This document shows positions 1 to 6,987 of a DNA stretch of 8,198 bases, one piece after another (within the stretch, counting starts at the first letter, position 1; every line of letters starts with the position of its first letter). Source of the DNA: Euryarchaeota archaeon UBA105 (GTDB lineage Archaea; Thermoplasmatota; Poseidoniia; Poseidoniales; Thalassarchaeaceae); the NCBI GenBank assembly GCA_002496905.1, contig DALV01000019.1, forward strand, positions 8,019 to 16,216, in the 5' to 3' direction. The position numbers and the translations under genes are program-made. Below the pieces are notes generated by a model. It was given only the letters and a program-made list of their open reading frames with translations, had not been told where the DNA came from and did not search any database.

Positions 1-1563
1 ACTGACACATTCGAAACAATGTTAGCAAGAAACATAGAACTGTACAATTTCGGCAGTGATTACATCCACACAAAGGTCTCAGAACTAGCTTCTGATTATC
101 AAGGGAATCACATCAAAGACGGAAATTCATCGGGAGAATTAGACGCCTGGTTCTTACACTTGGCAGAAGGTATTGACGAATCCAGTAGAGCTGAATTCGA
201 TATCTTGGTGCAAAATGATTTGCTTGTAGGTGAGTTGGTAGTAATCCATGGAACAGGATTAACCCAAGCAGAATTCGATGCTCTCGGCAATGTGGGAGGA
301 AGTCTTGCTTGGTCCCCTACCTCTAACCTAATCCTCTACGGAGAAACTACCGATATTGCTACAGCCAAAGCAGAGGGAGTCAACATAATGATTGGACCAG
401 ATTGGGCTCCTTCTGGTTCCAAGAGTTCTATGCACGAATTGAAGACTGCAGATTGGTGGGATGAAAATGTCCTTGGAGACATATTTACAGATTATGAATT
501 GGTTCAAACAATTACGACCAATATTGTTGATGCGATTGGATGGGCTGAACACACAGGTCGAATCCAACCAGGTCTCGCTGCTGATCTAGTTGTCCTTGAC
601 ACCTTCCACGCCGATCCATATCGAAACGTTGTGGAGGCAATTGACCCTGACGTACGTCTTGTCGTGGTGGGTGGATTGGCCGTCTTCGGAGATGTTGACA
701 TAATGCAAGCAATGGATGATGAAATTCAAATTATTCAAGGAGAAGGATTTACAAAGGCCACAGACATAACCTACGATGGAGTTCCTGAAGCAACATTAAC
801 CGTTGACGAACTAATGACTTTCTTGGAAAATTGTAACCAAGGTGCCCAAGTTCCGCTTGAGTATCTATTCACTCTCGGTGATGAGAGATATTTCGACGTC
901 CTGAACCGTTCACAAACTTTCCAAAATGGAAGAACCATTGACCTGTGGTCAGAATATTATGATATTGAATTAGATGAAGATGGGCACAGAGTAGGAGGGA
1001 CTGTTGGAGGTGCTGACCCAATAAACACGACAATCGACCCGAATAACGGTGGTAATGGAAATAATGGAGGCACGACTGTTCCTGAACCTGAATTGCCAAA
1101 CGTGTTCACAACAAATGGCCCTAGAGGTGCAACGCTTTCTCATCCGACGACTATAGAGGAAGGAATACATCTCGAAACTTGTACATCCGATAACGGTCAA
1201 ACAATACCTGAGGACAAAGAGTTACTCTGTGGTTCGATTTTAGTTGTAATGCAACCCACCGATGATTGTATTGAATTGGAAGGATGGTATTGTCAATTGG
1301 AAGTAGGTGATGCCTTTGCAGTGCCTAGTAAACTGTGTGAAGACACCGGGTCTTTGCCCACCGATGTGACTTGTAGAGATGCTTGGTCATACTTGGATAT
1401 CGAGGAGGAGCCCGAACCAGAACCTGAATTGCCTGAAAACGAAGAGGAGGCATTATTGGAAGGGCCATTATATTGGGTAGCTGTGATTTCATTGATTGGA
1501 CTACTAGTCGCTTCGATTGTGACTATCAATCAGAACCTTCGTGGTTCAGATGAAGATGAATGA
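1..1563 (+). CDS. Membrane-anchored amidohydrolase, 5' partial
   Basis: The frame is open from base 1, so the gene starts outside the window; the ATG at 19 is probably internal, because the N-terminal HxH metal site of the amidohydrolase superfamily is missing from the visible part. What remains is the C-terminal half of the metal-dependent barrel: FLHLAEG (His codon 160-162), VIHGTG (His codon 247-249), SPTSNL (about 316-333) and IGPDWAPSG (Asp codon 400-402) match the later metal ligands and catalytic Asp of the ATZ/TRZ-like group. GLAADLVVLD (about 571-600) is the usual C-terminal composite-domain motif. After about nt 1000 come a Gly/Asn linker, a six-cysteine module bounded by two PEPELP hinges, one membrane helix (about 1465-1533, YWVAVISLIGLLVASIV) and an acidic tail ending DEDE. 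This layout places the enzyme outside the cell on a C-terminal anchor. The family is confident; substrate (an amide, or deamination of a ring compound) is unknown. Confidence 0.85.
   Translation, partial: TDTFETMLARNIELYNFGSDYIHTKVSELASDYQGNHIKDGNSSGELDAWFLHLAEGIDESSRAEFDILVQNDLLVGELVVIHGTGLTQAEFDALGNVGGSLAWSPTSNLILYGETTDIATAKAEGVNIMIGPDWAPSGSKSSMHELKTADWWDENVLGDIFTDYELVQTITTNIVDAIGWAEHTGRIQPGLAADLVVLDTFHADPYRNVVEAIDPDVRLVVVGGLAVFGDVDIMQAMDDEIQIIQGEGFTKATDITYDGVPEATLTVDELMTFLENCNQGAQVPLEYLFTLGDERYFDVLNRSQTFQNGRTIDLWSEYYDIELDEDGHRVGGTVGGADPINTTIDPNNGGNGNNGGTTVPEPELPNVFTTNGPRGATLSHPTTIEEGIHLETCTSDNGQTIPEDKELLCGSILVVMQPTDDCIELEGWYCQLEVGDAFAVPSKLCEDTGSLPTDVTCRDAWSYLDIEEEPEPEPELPENEEEALLEGPLYWVAVISLIGLLVASIVTINQNLRGSDEDE
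1084..1433 (+). repeat. Paired acidic proline hinges around a Cys-rich module
   Basis: The 14-base string gaacctgaattgcc occurs at 1084-1097 and again at 1420-1433, both in the same reading frame of the anchored amidohydrolase and both encoding PEPELP. The roughly 106 residues between them hold six cysteines (codons near 1180, 1228, 1279, 1297, 1336 and 1372), which could form three disulfides outside the cell. The repeat may reflect module insertion or duplication of a linker, or simply convergent low-complexity hinge sequence. Confidence 0.6.
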
Positions 1564-2952
1564 TTAGGCTAATCGCCAAGTCGGTCCATCAGGGCCATCT
1601 TCGACAATAACACCAATCGAATTGAGTTCGTCCCTAATTTCATCCGCACGGTTCCAGTTCTTTGTTTGCCTAGCAGTTTCGCGTTCTTTCAGTAGGCCTT
1701 CAACTCTATCGGCAATATCTGCCCTAGCCGATTCTGCCTCAGCACGCCCCGCTAACACCTCGTCTGAACTTGGTAGAAGTCCCAAAACATCCCCTGCGTA
1801 TTTCTCAAACCAAGAAGCTACGTCTCTACCTGGGTTTTGAGATACAACAGCTTGAATCTCAATAATTGCAGCTCTAGTGTTGAAGTCATCATTCATTGCA
1901 TCAGTGAGGCGTTGACTGTAATCAGACAGGTCGACTCCTGAATCTGAGTCCGAAGAAAGAGACGTGCTATATGCCTCTACCAACCTCTCATAATGGATTA
2001 CTGCATCCTGCAAGAATTCAGGAGTCAAATCAATTGGATTACGATATGGGACACTAAGTAGTGCATATCGAAGAGCAAGCGGAGCGTGGTTCTCGAAGGC
2101 TTCTCTAACGGTCCAGAAGTTTCCAAGACTCTTGCTCATCTTTTCACCATCGACATTCACGAAGCCGTTGTGCATCCAGTACCCTACAACAGGCTCGCAT
2201 CCGGTACAACACTCAGATTGGAAAATCTCGGCTTCGTGGTGAGGGAACCTGAGATCGTGTCCGCCACCATGAATGTCAAATTGTTCTCCAAAGTGATTGA
2301 GAGACATGGCTGAACATTCAATGTGCCAACCAGGCCTACCATCACCCCATGGACTCTCCCAAAATGGTTCACCCGGCTTTGCCAATTTCCAAAGTGCAAA
2401 ATCGCGATGATCTCGTTTTCCTGAGCCGGTATCTGCTACTCTACCGCCAGCACCAGCTCTCACCATCTCTAACGTTTGACCGGTTAATTGTCCATATTTT
2501 TCGGGTGCTGTGTCTATCTCAAAGTAAACTCCATCCCCACCAACATAGGCGTGCCCCTTTTCTTGTAAATTAGAAATCATATCGATGATTTCGGGGATGG
2601 TTTCAGTTACTCTAGGATAGTGGTCGGCCCTACGGACGTTCATCGCATCCATTACTTCGAAGTAGTCTTCGATATTTCTATTCGAAACCACAGAATAATC
2701 GACACCTTCAGATTCAGAAATATTGAGTATCTTATCATCGATATCGGTAAAGTTCTGAACATAATCAACCTTGTAGCCAAGAGCTTCTAGCCAACGGTAT
2801 ACAACATCGAAGGCTAGGTAGCAACGAGCGTGCCCTAAATGACTAGGGGAATAAGGAGTGATTCCACAGACGTACATGCTAACTCTACCCTCGTTTATAG
2901 GCGAGAATTCTCGCTTCTCACGAGAACGTGTGTCGTAGACCCTGAGAGTCAT
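1564..2952 (-). CDS. cysS: Cysteinyl-tRNA synthetase
   Basis: This class I aminoacyl-tRNA synthetase charges tRNA-Cys with cysteine in the cytoplasm. At 462 residues it has the normal family length. Visible signatures are CGITPYSPSHLGH with the HIGH-type motif HLGH at residues 38-41, NFTDIDDK at 67-74, WHIECSAM at 209-216, GGGHDLRFPHHEAE at 229-242 and the KMSKS loop at 271-275. Expected zinc ligands are present as C29, C213, H238 and E242. The C-terminal end (KNWNRADEIRDEL, then DGPTWRLA) is typical of CysS and argues against the shorter MshC ligase, although the CGITPY start resembles MshC. The ATG at 2952 was chosen because MTLRVYDT matches the family start; an open frame reaches 3063 but would overlap the upstream hydrolase gene. 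That gene ends 26 bases upstream. Oddities are Ala in place of the usual Asn in HHENE and an extra CCTGC cluster at 248-252. Confidence 0.96.
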   Translation of the reverse strand: MTLRVYDTRSREKREFSPINEGRVSMYVCGITPYSPSHLGHARCYLAFDVVYRWLEALGYKVDYVQNFTDIDDKILNISESEGVDYSVVSNRNIEDYFEVMDAMNVRRADHYPRVTETIPEIIDMISNLQEKGHAYVGGDGVYFEIDTAPEKYGQLTGQTLEMVRAGAGGRVADTGSGKRDHRDFALWKLAKPGEPFWESPWGDGRPGWHIECSAMSLNHFGEQFDIHGGGHDLRFPHHEAEIFQSECCTGCEPVVGYWMHNGFVNVDGEKMSKSLGNFWTVREAFENHAPLALRYALLSVPYRNPIDLTPEFLQDAVIHYERLVEAYSTSLSSDSDSGVDLSDYSQRLTDAMNDDFNTRAAIIEIQAVVSQNPGRDVASWFEKYAGDVLGLLPSSDEVLAGRAEAESARADIADRVEGLLKERETARQTKNWNRADEIRDELNSIGVIVEDGPDGPTWRLA

Positions 2953-2978
2953 TCTGATTGTGCTGCGCGGCTTATCCG

Positions 2979-3683
2979 TCAAGAACCCCGCGCCGCTTCC
3001 ACAAGCGCGCGATACAATCCGATATGTCCAATACGCTCTGGGTGCCATTGAACTCCAATGCAAAATGTCTTGTCGGTTCGTTCGACACCCTCAATCAAAT
3101 TATCATGTATGGAATAGGCACTGATTTGCAAACTTCCTGGGTCAGATATTCCTTGGTGGTGAGTTGAATTAGCCATCACTTCGTCGCCCATTACTGCATG
3201 TAAATGACTGCCAGCAATAATCGACACTCCATGTTCGGTCACTTCTCCATCCCATCCTCCGTGTTCCTCAAATCCAGGAGTCTCGGGTAAGTGTTGGTGC
3301 ATTGAACCTCCGTGAATTACACACATCAACTGCATCCCTCTACAGATTCCAAGAAGTGGAATATCTCTCTCGATTGCAGCTTTGATTAGCGATGCCTCGG
3401 AGTTGTCTTGATCAGGGTGGGCTAGGTAGATGTGTTCGCTCGGTTCCTGACCATACAATGAAGGATGGATATCTGGACCCCCAGCCACAACTAAACCGTC
3501 GAGGAAATCTAGGTTGGAAGAACAACACCCAGGTGGTAAAAGAATGGGCTGTCCGCCTGCTTCTTCGATGATGTCAGTGTAAGTTGATGGAAGGATTACT
3601 GCTTCGATATTCCATGGGCCAAAAGTTGAGTCTCGTTTACAGGCGGTAACACCGATTACAGGAGCTCGCCCCTGCTTACTCAT
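2979..3683 (-). CDS. Class I glutamine amidotransferase-like hydrolase (PuuD/C26), copy 1
   Basis: This 234-residue protein belongs to the peptidase C26 group, which includes gamma-glutamyl-gamma-aminobutyrate hydrolase (PuuD). Members cleave gamma-glutamyl amide bonds in the cytoplasm. The N-terminal strand PVIGVT (residues 8-13) is followed by LDGLVVAGGPDIHPSLYG (61-78), the nucleophile elbow GICRGMQ (112-118, Cys114), NSTHHQGI (172-179) and QWHPE (212-216, His214 and Glu216), so the Cys-His-Glu triad is complete. It lies 55 bases downstream of a paralogue and 26 bases upstream of cysS. No clear Shine-Dalgarno precedes the ATG at 3683. An AT-rich ATATAAT at 3738-3744, inside the end of the upstream gene, could be a weak promoter. 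Substrate is not readable from sequence; PuuD-like activity is a family-level guess, since archaeal members are little characterised. Confidence 0.88.
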   Translation of the reverse strand: MSKQGRAPVIGVTACKRDSTFGPWNIEAVILPSTYTDIIEEAGGQPILLPPGCCSSNLDFLDGLVVAGGPDIHPSLYGQEPSEHIYLAHPDQDNSEASLIKAAIERDIPLLGICRGMQLMCVIHGGSMHQHLPETPGFEEHGGWDGEVTEHGVSIIAGSHLHAVMGDEVMANSTHHQGISDPGSLQISAYSIHDNLIEGVERTDKTFCIGVQWHPERIGHIGLYRALVEAARGS

Positions 3684-3738
3684 ACATAGGGCACTTGCTA
3701 GTTGACTAATTCAATCCGATGGTATCGATTTTAGCAGA

Positions 3739-4428
3739 TTATATCCTTGCTGCTTCGATTAATGCATTGAATACTTTCGTCTGGTCAATCATTTCTGGAT
3801 GCCATTGCATCGAAAGCAAGAAACTAGCACCTGGTAGTTCAACCGCTTCGATAAGTCCATCTTCAGTTCTAGCAACCACGCGTAGGTCTCCGGCATCCGC
3901 AACTCCTTGATGGTGTCCAGAATTAGCCATGGTTTCAGTACCAATGACAGATGCCAATAGCGAATCTTCCTCTATCTGTACTAGATGACTAGACCAATCA
4001 CCTGCAGTTGCACCATGACTTTCGTGACCGGGGGTTTCGGGTAGATGTTGGTAAAGCCTACCTCCCCTCTCTACAGATAATAATTGATGGCCTCTACAAA
4101 CACAAAGCATTGGTAGATCTCTTTCAATTGCAGATGTGATTAGTAATGATTCCCAACTATCCTGTTCTGGACGGAGGTCGTTGGTCCTTTCATGAGGATC
4201 CTCTCCATAGCGTACTGGATCGATATCTCTACCGCCAGCGATAATTATCCCATCGAGGCGGTCGAGTAATGTTTCAACATCATCGCCTTCAGTAAGCAAA
4301 ACAGGTATCCCACCAGCCTTTCTTATCGCAGTTGGGTAATTTGCAGGTAACATGACAACAGCTTGCTCAGGAGTTTCATAATCTCGCAAATTAATCGAGG
4401 TAGTAACCCCGATTATAGGAGATGCCAA
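3739..4428 (-). CDS. Class I glutamine amidotransferase-like hydrolase (PuuD/C26), copy 2
   Basis: This is a paralogue of the next gene downstream, with the same order of motifs: SPIIGVT at the start, LDGIIIAGGRDIDPVRYG, the nucleophile segment CVCRGHQ (Cys111 by the start used here), NSGHHQG and QWHPE (His210, Glu212). The triad is intact, but the Gly two places before the nucleophile is replaced by Cys109. Both copies share the strings AIERD, QHLPETPG and MANS. I chose a TTG start at 4428, giving 229 residues, because the first strand begins three residues later as in relatives, and GGAG lies seven bases upstream. An in-frame ATG at 4482 (247 residues) would overlap the upstream gene by 50 bases and add a hydrophobic stretch with no counterpart in the paralogue. 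The TTG lies four bases after the TGA of the membrane-protein gene, so the two are likely co-translated. Substrate unknown. Confidence 0.87.
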   Translation of the reverse strand: MASPIIGVTTSINLRDYETPEQAVVMLPANYPTAIRKAGGIPVLLTEGDDVETLLDRLDGIIIAGGRDIDPVRYGEDPHERTNDLRPEQDSWESLLITSAIERDLPMLCVCRGHQLLSVERGGRLYQHLPETPGHESHGATAGDWSSHLVQIEEDSLLASVIGTETMANSGHHQGVADAGDLRVVARTEDGLIEAVELPGASFLLSMQWHPEMIDQTKVFNALIEAARI

Positions 4429-4431
4429 GTT

Positions 4432-4439
4432 ATCACTCC
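4432..4439 (-). promoter_or_regulatory. Ribosome binding site for C26 copy 2
   Basis: The minus strand reads GGAGTGAT, close to the anti-16S consensus GGAGGTGAT with one G missing, and GGAG ends seven bases before the TTG at 4428. It overlaps the stop codon of the upstream membrane-protein gene. This supports the TTG start and translational coupling. Confidence 0.5.
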
Positions 4440-4822
4440 GCTTCTCTAGCAAGACGAGCAGCGCGGAATGACAGAATGCCACAAACCATGAATGTTATAC
4501 CAACGAAAATTAGGATAATGTGAGAGGAAATTGCAAGATTAGACATATCAGAAAAATCGGCAAAAACTCTCGCCCCTCCAAGCACCATCAATAGTGCCAA
4601 AACCATTGATGCGTGCATTAAGTGATGGCGCATGTCTGGCATCCTTTCGGATAGCAGTCCGAGAATCATTAGGGGAGCGCCCATGAATGAGGGAATCATT
4701 GCAGTAATCGAAGATTGGTCCGATATGATGTATGCCACGATACCCCACAAAACAAGTATTGCTCCTTCGTAAATTGCGATTCTTGGAATAGTTAAGCCTG
4801 AGACTGTGAACTCGCCACCCAT
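4433..4822 (-). CDS. Small four-helix membrane protein, uncharacterised
   Basis: The protein has 129 residues and four predicted membrane helices at about 15-34, 40-57, 66-86 and 98-118, with a basic C-terminal end (RAARLAREAE). The stretch SSITAMIPSFMGAPLMILG (38-55) followed by RHHLMHASMVLALL (65-78) recalls small bacterial membrane proteins of unknown function that carry a STALIPAFFG-like segment and a KHAMHAA-like segment. That resemblance is from memory and unverified. The paired His residues (66, 67 and 70) at the start of helix 3 are the only candidate ligand or active-site cluster. The ATG at 4822 follows a TATA-like box by about 25 bases with no Shine-Dalgarno, which fits a leaderless transcript. 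The gene sits between the HdrD-like oxidoreductase (31-base gap) and a C26 hydrolase (four-base gap). No function can be assigned. Confidence 0.8.
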   Translation of the reverse strand: MGGEFTVSGLTIPRIAIYEGAILVLWGIVAYIISDQSSITAMIPSFMGAPLMILGLLSERMPDMRHHLMHASMVLALLMVLGGARVFADFSDMSNLAISSHIILIFVGITFMVCGILSFRAARLAREAE

Positions 4823-4842
4823 GGTTACTCGTGTATACTACG

Positions 4843-4850
4843 CTATTTAT
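4843..4850 (-). promoter_or_regulatory. Archaeal TATA box before the small membrane protein
   Basis: The minus strand reads ATAAATAG, a good archaeal TATA match. Its centre is about 25 bases before the ATG at 4822, so transcription would begin at or next to the start codon and give a leaderless mRNA. It sits directly after the stop codon of the HdrD-like gene, so the small membrane protein and the genes below it can be transcribed apart from that gene. Confidence 0.6.
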
Positions 4851-4853
4851 GCA

Positions 4854-6857
4854 TCACTCAGCAGCATTTGCGGCAGCAGCGGCTTGAATCTCTTCGTCTC
4901 TAGCGACTATTTGTTCCCAAAGAATCTCGGCTACGTCTTTGACGTCCATTTCAGCACCGACTGAATCTAATCCGTCTTTGACCATGATTGAACAGAAGGG
5001 GCAACCAACTGCAACTGTGTCGCATCCAGTCTCGGCTATTTCCTTGGCTCGAATTTGATTGACGCGCTTATCGGCATCTTCCTCCATCCACATTTGAGCC
5101 CCACCCGCTCCACAACAGAATGAATCGGTTCCATGTCTCTCAACTTCCTTATCTACACCGCCAATTATGTCTCGAGGTTCGTCGACGATACCTCCTATTC
5201 GACCAAGATAACATGGGTCATGGAAGGTGACTGATTCTTCGGTTGAAACGTCAGGAAGTTTTCCTTCTTCTTGCAATTTGGCGAGAATTTCAGAGTGGTG
5301 GAATACCTCTAATTCTGCACCGCCATAATCTGCGTATTCCTTTCCTAAAGTATGGAAACAATGTGGACAAGATGCGACTATTCTCTTTACTCCTAATTCT
5401 TGGAAAGTCATCATATTTGTTTCTGCGAGCATTTGGAACAGATACTCATTCCCTGCTCGTCGGGCTGGGTCCCCAGAACACCCTTCTTGCATCCCTAGAA
5501 TTCCCACATCCAATCCAGCTTCATTTAGCAAACCAATAGTCGCTCGAGCAACTTTCTGATTCCTCTCGTCAAAACTTGCAGCACAACCTACGAAGTAGAT
5601 GTATTCTGCCGGTTCACCAATCTTGATATCGAGTCCTTCAGCCCAGTTACCACGCTCATGCATACCGAATCCGTATGGATTTGAAGCGGATTCTAGGTTA
5701 CCCATTGCGACATTCAATTCCTCTGGATATTCCATTGTCTCCATCATTGCGTTTCGACGAAGATCTGTGAGTTTAGGTACGTGCTCGATGTAAACAGGGC
5801 AAGCATCAACACATGCATGACATGTAGTACAAGCCCAAACTGCATCTGCACTCATTCGGTCTAGAATACTCTCATCCGGAGTTTCACCCTTGAGTAGAAT
5901 TGGCGCGTGGTCATTAGCATAATCTCGGACGTCGTGTACGATTTGCATTGGATTCAATGCCTTGCCAGATTCATAGGCTGGACAAACATCTTGACATCTC
6001 GCGCAGGTGGTACAAGCCCAGCCATCAATGAGTTGTCTCCATGAGAATTGTTCGTAACTCGCAACTCCAAATGCCTCGATGTCCAACTCTTCCAAAGGAA
6101 CTGCTTGGCCACTGTCATTCACTGCTAGTGGCTGCATCTTTGCCATTGGCTCAGTGTCGTAGAAGAATACATTCGGGAATGCCATAACTAGATGCATGTG
6201 CTTAGACATTGGAATTAGCACGAAGAAGGTACATATCGCCAACATATGAGCCCAATAGGCTGCAATTACTTGCCCTTCTGTGACTCCTTGTTCGGCGAAC
6301 CAATACCCAAGGGGTTCCCAAGTTGAAGAAGGGGATTCGCCGGATTCTACTATGAATGAGGTGGTAGTAATTGTCATAATTAGAAATAGAATAAAGTTGC
6401 CTTCCAATTGCGATTTACCTTTCAACTTCTCAGGTGTGAAAACTAATCTCCGAGTTAGTGCTGCAACACATCCGATTAGTGCAATTGTATACCCTAGTTC
6501 CACGATTCCATTCCAAGGGCCCACCAAGGCGTCCGGCAATAGATCACCGGAGAACCAATTGGCAGTGGCTAAGTCAAACATATCTGTTGAGAGCATCAAG
6601 AAGCCCCAAAACATCAGTACGTGCATAATTCCGACGACTCTGTCTTCGAGGACTCTTTTCTGCCCTAACCAACCGGTGATAACTTCCCAAACTCTCTTCC
6701 CCCATGAGTCAAAACGGTCATCACTGGAACCAAGCATTACCAGTCGAATAGCTAATTGGACTTGATAGAGGAAGAAGCCAATGGATAACCCTCCAATTAG
6801 TAAAAGAATCATCCACCCATCTAGTGGGCCATAGGTCTGAAGAAGTGGGTGCTCCAT
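4854..6857 (-). CDS. HdrD-like Fe-S oxidoreductase fused to NarI-like cytochrome b domain
   Basis: This 667-residue membrane protein joins an N-terminal NarI-like domain to an HdrD-like electron-transfer module. Five or so membrane helices lie at about 15-40, 73-92, 116-135, 152-170 and 197-216; His79, His204, His220 and His222 are candidate heme b ligands. Two 4Fe-4S motifs follow: Cys282/285/288/292 and Cys343/346/349/353. Two CCG-type domains come next. The first has Cys425, Cys460, Cys497 and Cys500 with CSGDPARRAGNE in place of a true CCG; the second is canonical with Cys549, Cys581-582, Cys619 and Cys622. The same order occurs in FadF/EMR-type ETF:menaquinone oxidoreductases, which move electrons from acyl-CoA dehydrogenases via ETF to quinone, so that role is likely. 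No ETF gene is visible here. The ATG at 6857 was chosen because GGTGAT precedes it by five bases; a TTG at 6863 is possible and a stop codon lies just before it. The tail is Ala-rich. Confidence 0.88.
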   Translation of the reverse strand: MEHPLLQTYGPLDGWMILLLIGGLSIGFFLYQVQLAIRLVMLGSSDDRFDSWGKRVWEVITGWLGQKRVLEDRVVGIMHVLMFWGFLMLSTDMFDLATANWFSGDLLPDALVGPWNGIVELGYTIALIGCVAALTRRLVFTPEKLKGKSQLEGNFILFLIMTITTTSFIVESGESPSSTWEPLGYWFAEQGVTEGQVIAAYWAHMLAICTFFVLIPMSKHMHLVMAFPNVFFYDTEPMAKMQPLAVNDSGQAVPLEELDIEAFGVASYEQFSWRQLIDGWACTTCARCQDVCPAYESGKALNPMQIVHDVRDYANDHAPILLKGETPDESILDRMSADAVWACTTCHACVDACPVYIEHVPKLTDLRRNAMMETMEYPEELNVAMGNLESASNPYGFGMHERGNWAEGLDIKIGEPAEYIYFVGCAASFDERNQKVARATIGLLNEAGLDVGILGMQEGCSGDPARRAGNEYLFQMLAETNMMTFQELGVKRIVASCPHCFHTLGKEYADYGGAELEVFHHSEILAKLQEEGKLPDVSTEESVTFHDPCYLGRIGGIVDEPRDIIGGVDKEVERHGTDSFCCGAGGAQMWMEEDADKRVNQIRAKEIAETGCDTVAVGCPFCSIMVKDGLDSVGAEMDVKDVAEILWEQIVARDEEIQAAAAANAAE

Positions 6858-6862
6858 TATCA

Positions 6863-6868
6863 ATCACC
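6863..6868 (-). promoter_or_regulatory. Ribosome binding site for the HdrD-like gene
   Basis: GGTGAT on the minus strand matches the 3' end of the Shine-Dalgarno consensus and lies five bases before the ATG at 6857. Because it overlaps the alternative TTG at 6863, it favours the ATG as the start. Confidence 0.4.
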
Positions 6869-6870
6869 AG

Positions 6871-6885
6871 CAGGCCTAGGGCCTG
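6871..6885. repeat. Inverted repeat CAGGCC-TAG-GGCCTG
   Basis: A perfect six-base inverted repeat with a three-base centre lies between the likely TATA element and the start of the HdrD-like gene, in the divergent spacer shared with mevalonate kinase. Its position would suit an operator, or a small hairpin if transcribed. A six-base arm is short enough to arise by chance. Confidence 0.35.
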
Positions 6886-6891
6886 TATAGC
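6885..6891 (-). promoter_or_regulatory. Possible TATA box for the HdrD-like gene
   Basis: The minus strand reads CTATACA about 31 bases before the ATG at 6857, placing a start site only a few bases upstream of it. The match to the archaeal TATA consensus is moderate, and a start that close would exclude part of the GGTGAT element, so either this box or the ribosome binding site may be fortuitous. Confidence 0.3.
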
Positions 6892-6987
6892 ACTCGCAAG
6901 TATGGCCGGACCTTCAATCAACCGCTTTCCTATTACAACACGAGCCATCTCCCCAACCCTCATTTCCTCGACTCCTTAGCGAATGAT

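Noticed and set aside
2953..3063. N-terminal extension of CysS to an ATG at 3063
   Set aside because: It would add 37 residues with no family counterpart and overlap the end of the C26 gene; MTLRVYDT at 2952 fits the family start.
4429..4482. ATG start of C26 copy 2 at 4482
   Set aside because: It gives a 50-base same-strand overlap and a hydrophobic leader absent from the paralogue, whereas the TTG at 4428 has a well-placed GGAG. It remains possible.
6721..6963. An 80-codon minus-strand frame reading MARVVIGKRLIEGPAILAS in the spacer
   Set aside because: Its first part reads plausibly, but most of it overlaps the HdrD-like gene in another frame, where the coding signal clearly belongs to that gene. 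A TGA just before the oxidoreductase start also rules out an N-terminal extension of that protein.
6902..6979. A 25-codon plus-strand frame (starting MAGPSINRF) that ends eight bases before mevalonate kinase
   Set aside because: It has no ribosome binding site, no recognisable motif and very short length; one open frame of this size is expected by chance in the spacer.
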